From positions 1 through 64,000 of the forward strand of contig NZ_SIJB01000027.1 in NCBI RefSeq assembly GCF_009910845.1: a DNA stretch of 64,000 nucleotides, given 5' to 3'. Shown here in pieces: positions 63,267 through 64,000 of the stretch. The DNA is from Chengkuizengella marina (GTDB taxonomy: Bacteria; Bacillota; Bacilli; Paenibacillales; KCTC-33759). The translations under genes and the position numbers were made by a program. Under the pieces are notes generated by a model that was not told where the DNA came from, made no database searches, and saw only the letters and a program-made list of their open reading frames with translations. Position 1 is the first letter of the stretch, and every line of letters starts with the position of its first letter.

Positions 63267-63485
63267 TCATTCCAATCCATCTAACTTATTTGATTCATTA
63301 TTAAGTTCATTTTTTACAGTGATTGTTCTTATTTTGATCGTGTTTTTATGAATTTCATTCAATAGATACAGACCCCTAAATAAAATGGCAAAAACGATTG
63401 CACCACCAATAAATATTCCTACGTACCCAAGTGCAAACAACACATAGATCAAAATAAAGCAAAGAATAATTAATAATAATATCAT
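63267..63485 (-). CDS. Small membrane protein of unknown function
   Basis: Seventy-two residues with a long hydrophobic N-terminal half (ILLLIILCFILIYVLFALGY) and a polar tail NELNNESNKLDGLE. The close, strong terminator behind it supports transcription. The ribosome site is weak (TAGGATAG). No family recognised. Confidence 0.5.
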   Translation of the reverse strand: MILLLIILCFILIYVLFALGYVGIFIGGAIVFAILFRGLYLLNEIHKNTIKIRTITVKNELNNESNKLDGLE

Positions 63486-63735
63486 TCTATCCTATATCCT
63501 TTTATTTCTGTAGATTTTATTCCCCAGTCCCACCCTCAACAACTTATTGCCAACACATGGTAGTTACATTAAATTATACACAATACATTCATGCTTCAAC
63601 GCATTCTTGTTACATTTTTGGGCTTATTTATAAAAATGATTGAGTATGGCCCTGCACTCACATTAGAATTGGTTCCACTTTACCCTGTGGAAGGGTTGTG
63701 TTCACATCAATAAATTGTTTACCTTCACATTTAAA

Positions 63736-64000
63736 CTATTCTATTAAATCTATATTCCAATTCTTCTCTTGTATTTTAAAATCTAATTCTCTATATTTTT
63801 TAGAAACGTTATCTATTTCTTTTTGAATTTCGCGGACATCAATTGTTCTTTGATATCTAATCTCTGATCTACTATATCGATCTTGTATTATGGCTGAATG
63901 TTCGAGCATTCCATCCAATACTTTTTTTCTTTGCATTAGACCATCTCGTTCAGCTAATACGTCAGCAATACTTTGTGATGAATCAAATTTTGTTAAAGAA
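63736..64000 (-). CDS. DIP1984-family protein, 5' end outside window
   Basis: The reading frame runs off the end of the window. The visible C-terminal part reads SSQSIADVLAERDGLMQRKK, then DRYSRSEIRYQRTIDVREIQ, KEIDNVSKKYRELDFKIQE and ends NWNIDLIE. These are hallmarks of the DIP1984 family, coiled-coil proteins of about 150 aa and unknown function. An internal ATG at 63934-63936 is not the true start. Family known only by structure and distribution. Confidence 0.8.
   Translation of the reverse strand, partial: SLTKFDSSQSIADVLAERDGLMQRKKVLDGMLEHSAIIQDRYSRSEIRYQRTIDVREIQKEIDNVSKKYRELDFKIQEKNWNIDLIE

Noticed and set aside
1-64000. CRISPR arrays, tRNA genes, prophage or insertion sequence
   Set aside because: No regularly spaced repeats, tRNA folds or transposase and phage genes were found.

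Overview
The window is AT-rich (roughly one third G+C by eye) and reads as chromosome of a Gram-positive, spore-former-type Bacillales bacterium. Evidence: AGGAGG-type ribosome sites, frequent GTG/TTG starts, lipobox lipoproteins, a B. subtilis-style fadN-fadA-fadE/fadF beta-oxidation set, CcpA-like sites, CsoR, CsaA and SipS-type signal peptidase. Secreted enzymes with CBM6- and CBM56-like modules suggest a polysaccharide-degrading, possibly marine or sediment, Paenibacillaceae-like organism. That placement is inference. I see no tRNA, rRNA, CRISPR, intact insertion sequence or prophage.

Layout. 0-7 kb: PAP2 phosphatase and a dpp/opp peptide importer (minus strand; order ATPase, ATPase, binding protein, permease, permease), with an internal terminator and a long folded-looking gap before dppB. 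7.3-10.8 kb (plus): lipid kinase and a polar amino-acid ABC importer. 10.8-19 kb: zinc-ribbon protein, cupin, HAD phosphatase, a doubly broken GNAT gene, LysR/rhodanese divergent pair, a csoR-MATE operon with its operator inside the promoter spacer, and a class B penicillin-binding protein. 19-22 kb: first secreted GH26-like enzyme, followed by a nearly empty 0.9-kb stretch with gene remnants. 22.9-29.7 kb: alkyltransferase-like protein, nagA, deoD, two acetyltransferases, MBL hydrolase, AraC-GyrI regulator. 29.8-41.3 kb: an eight-gene fatty-acid oxidation operon, etfB-etfA-fadD-fadN-fadA-fadE-thioesterase-fadF, with a good promoter, operator-like palindromes and a strong terminator, but no fadR. 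41.6-47.6 kb: ABM monooxygenase, lepB-csaA, YceI protein, MDR reductase, lrp-lysE and a DMT transporter. 47.7-52.7 kb: second secreted GH26-like enzyme with six CBM6-like modules, divergent from a LacI-type regulator. 52.8-64 kb: S66 carboxypeptidase and a run of small housekeeping or stress genes, ending in a cut-off DIP1984-family gene.

How it fits together. The dpp and amino-acid transporters, the beta-oxidation operon and the two polysaccharide hydrolases form a scavenging repertoire. The same 14-base CcpA-like site lies upstream of the dpp operon and of the second hydrolase, consistent with carbon-catabolite control. Both hydrolases share a catalytic domain, and AAAATTTT-core motifs cluster upstream of both and of the LacI gene, so they may be one regulon. 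Two genes are split by frameshifts (GNAT at 13 kb, AraC-GyrI at 58 kb), and several short coding-like fragments in gaps suggest ongoing gene loss. The most original leads are the GH26-like pair with its regulator, the csoR-MATE unit, the folded element before dppB, and the unusual control region of the fad operon.
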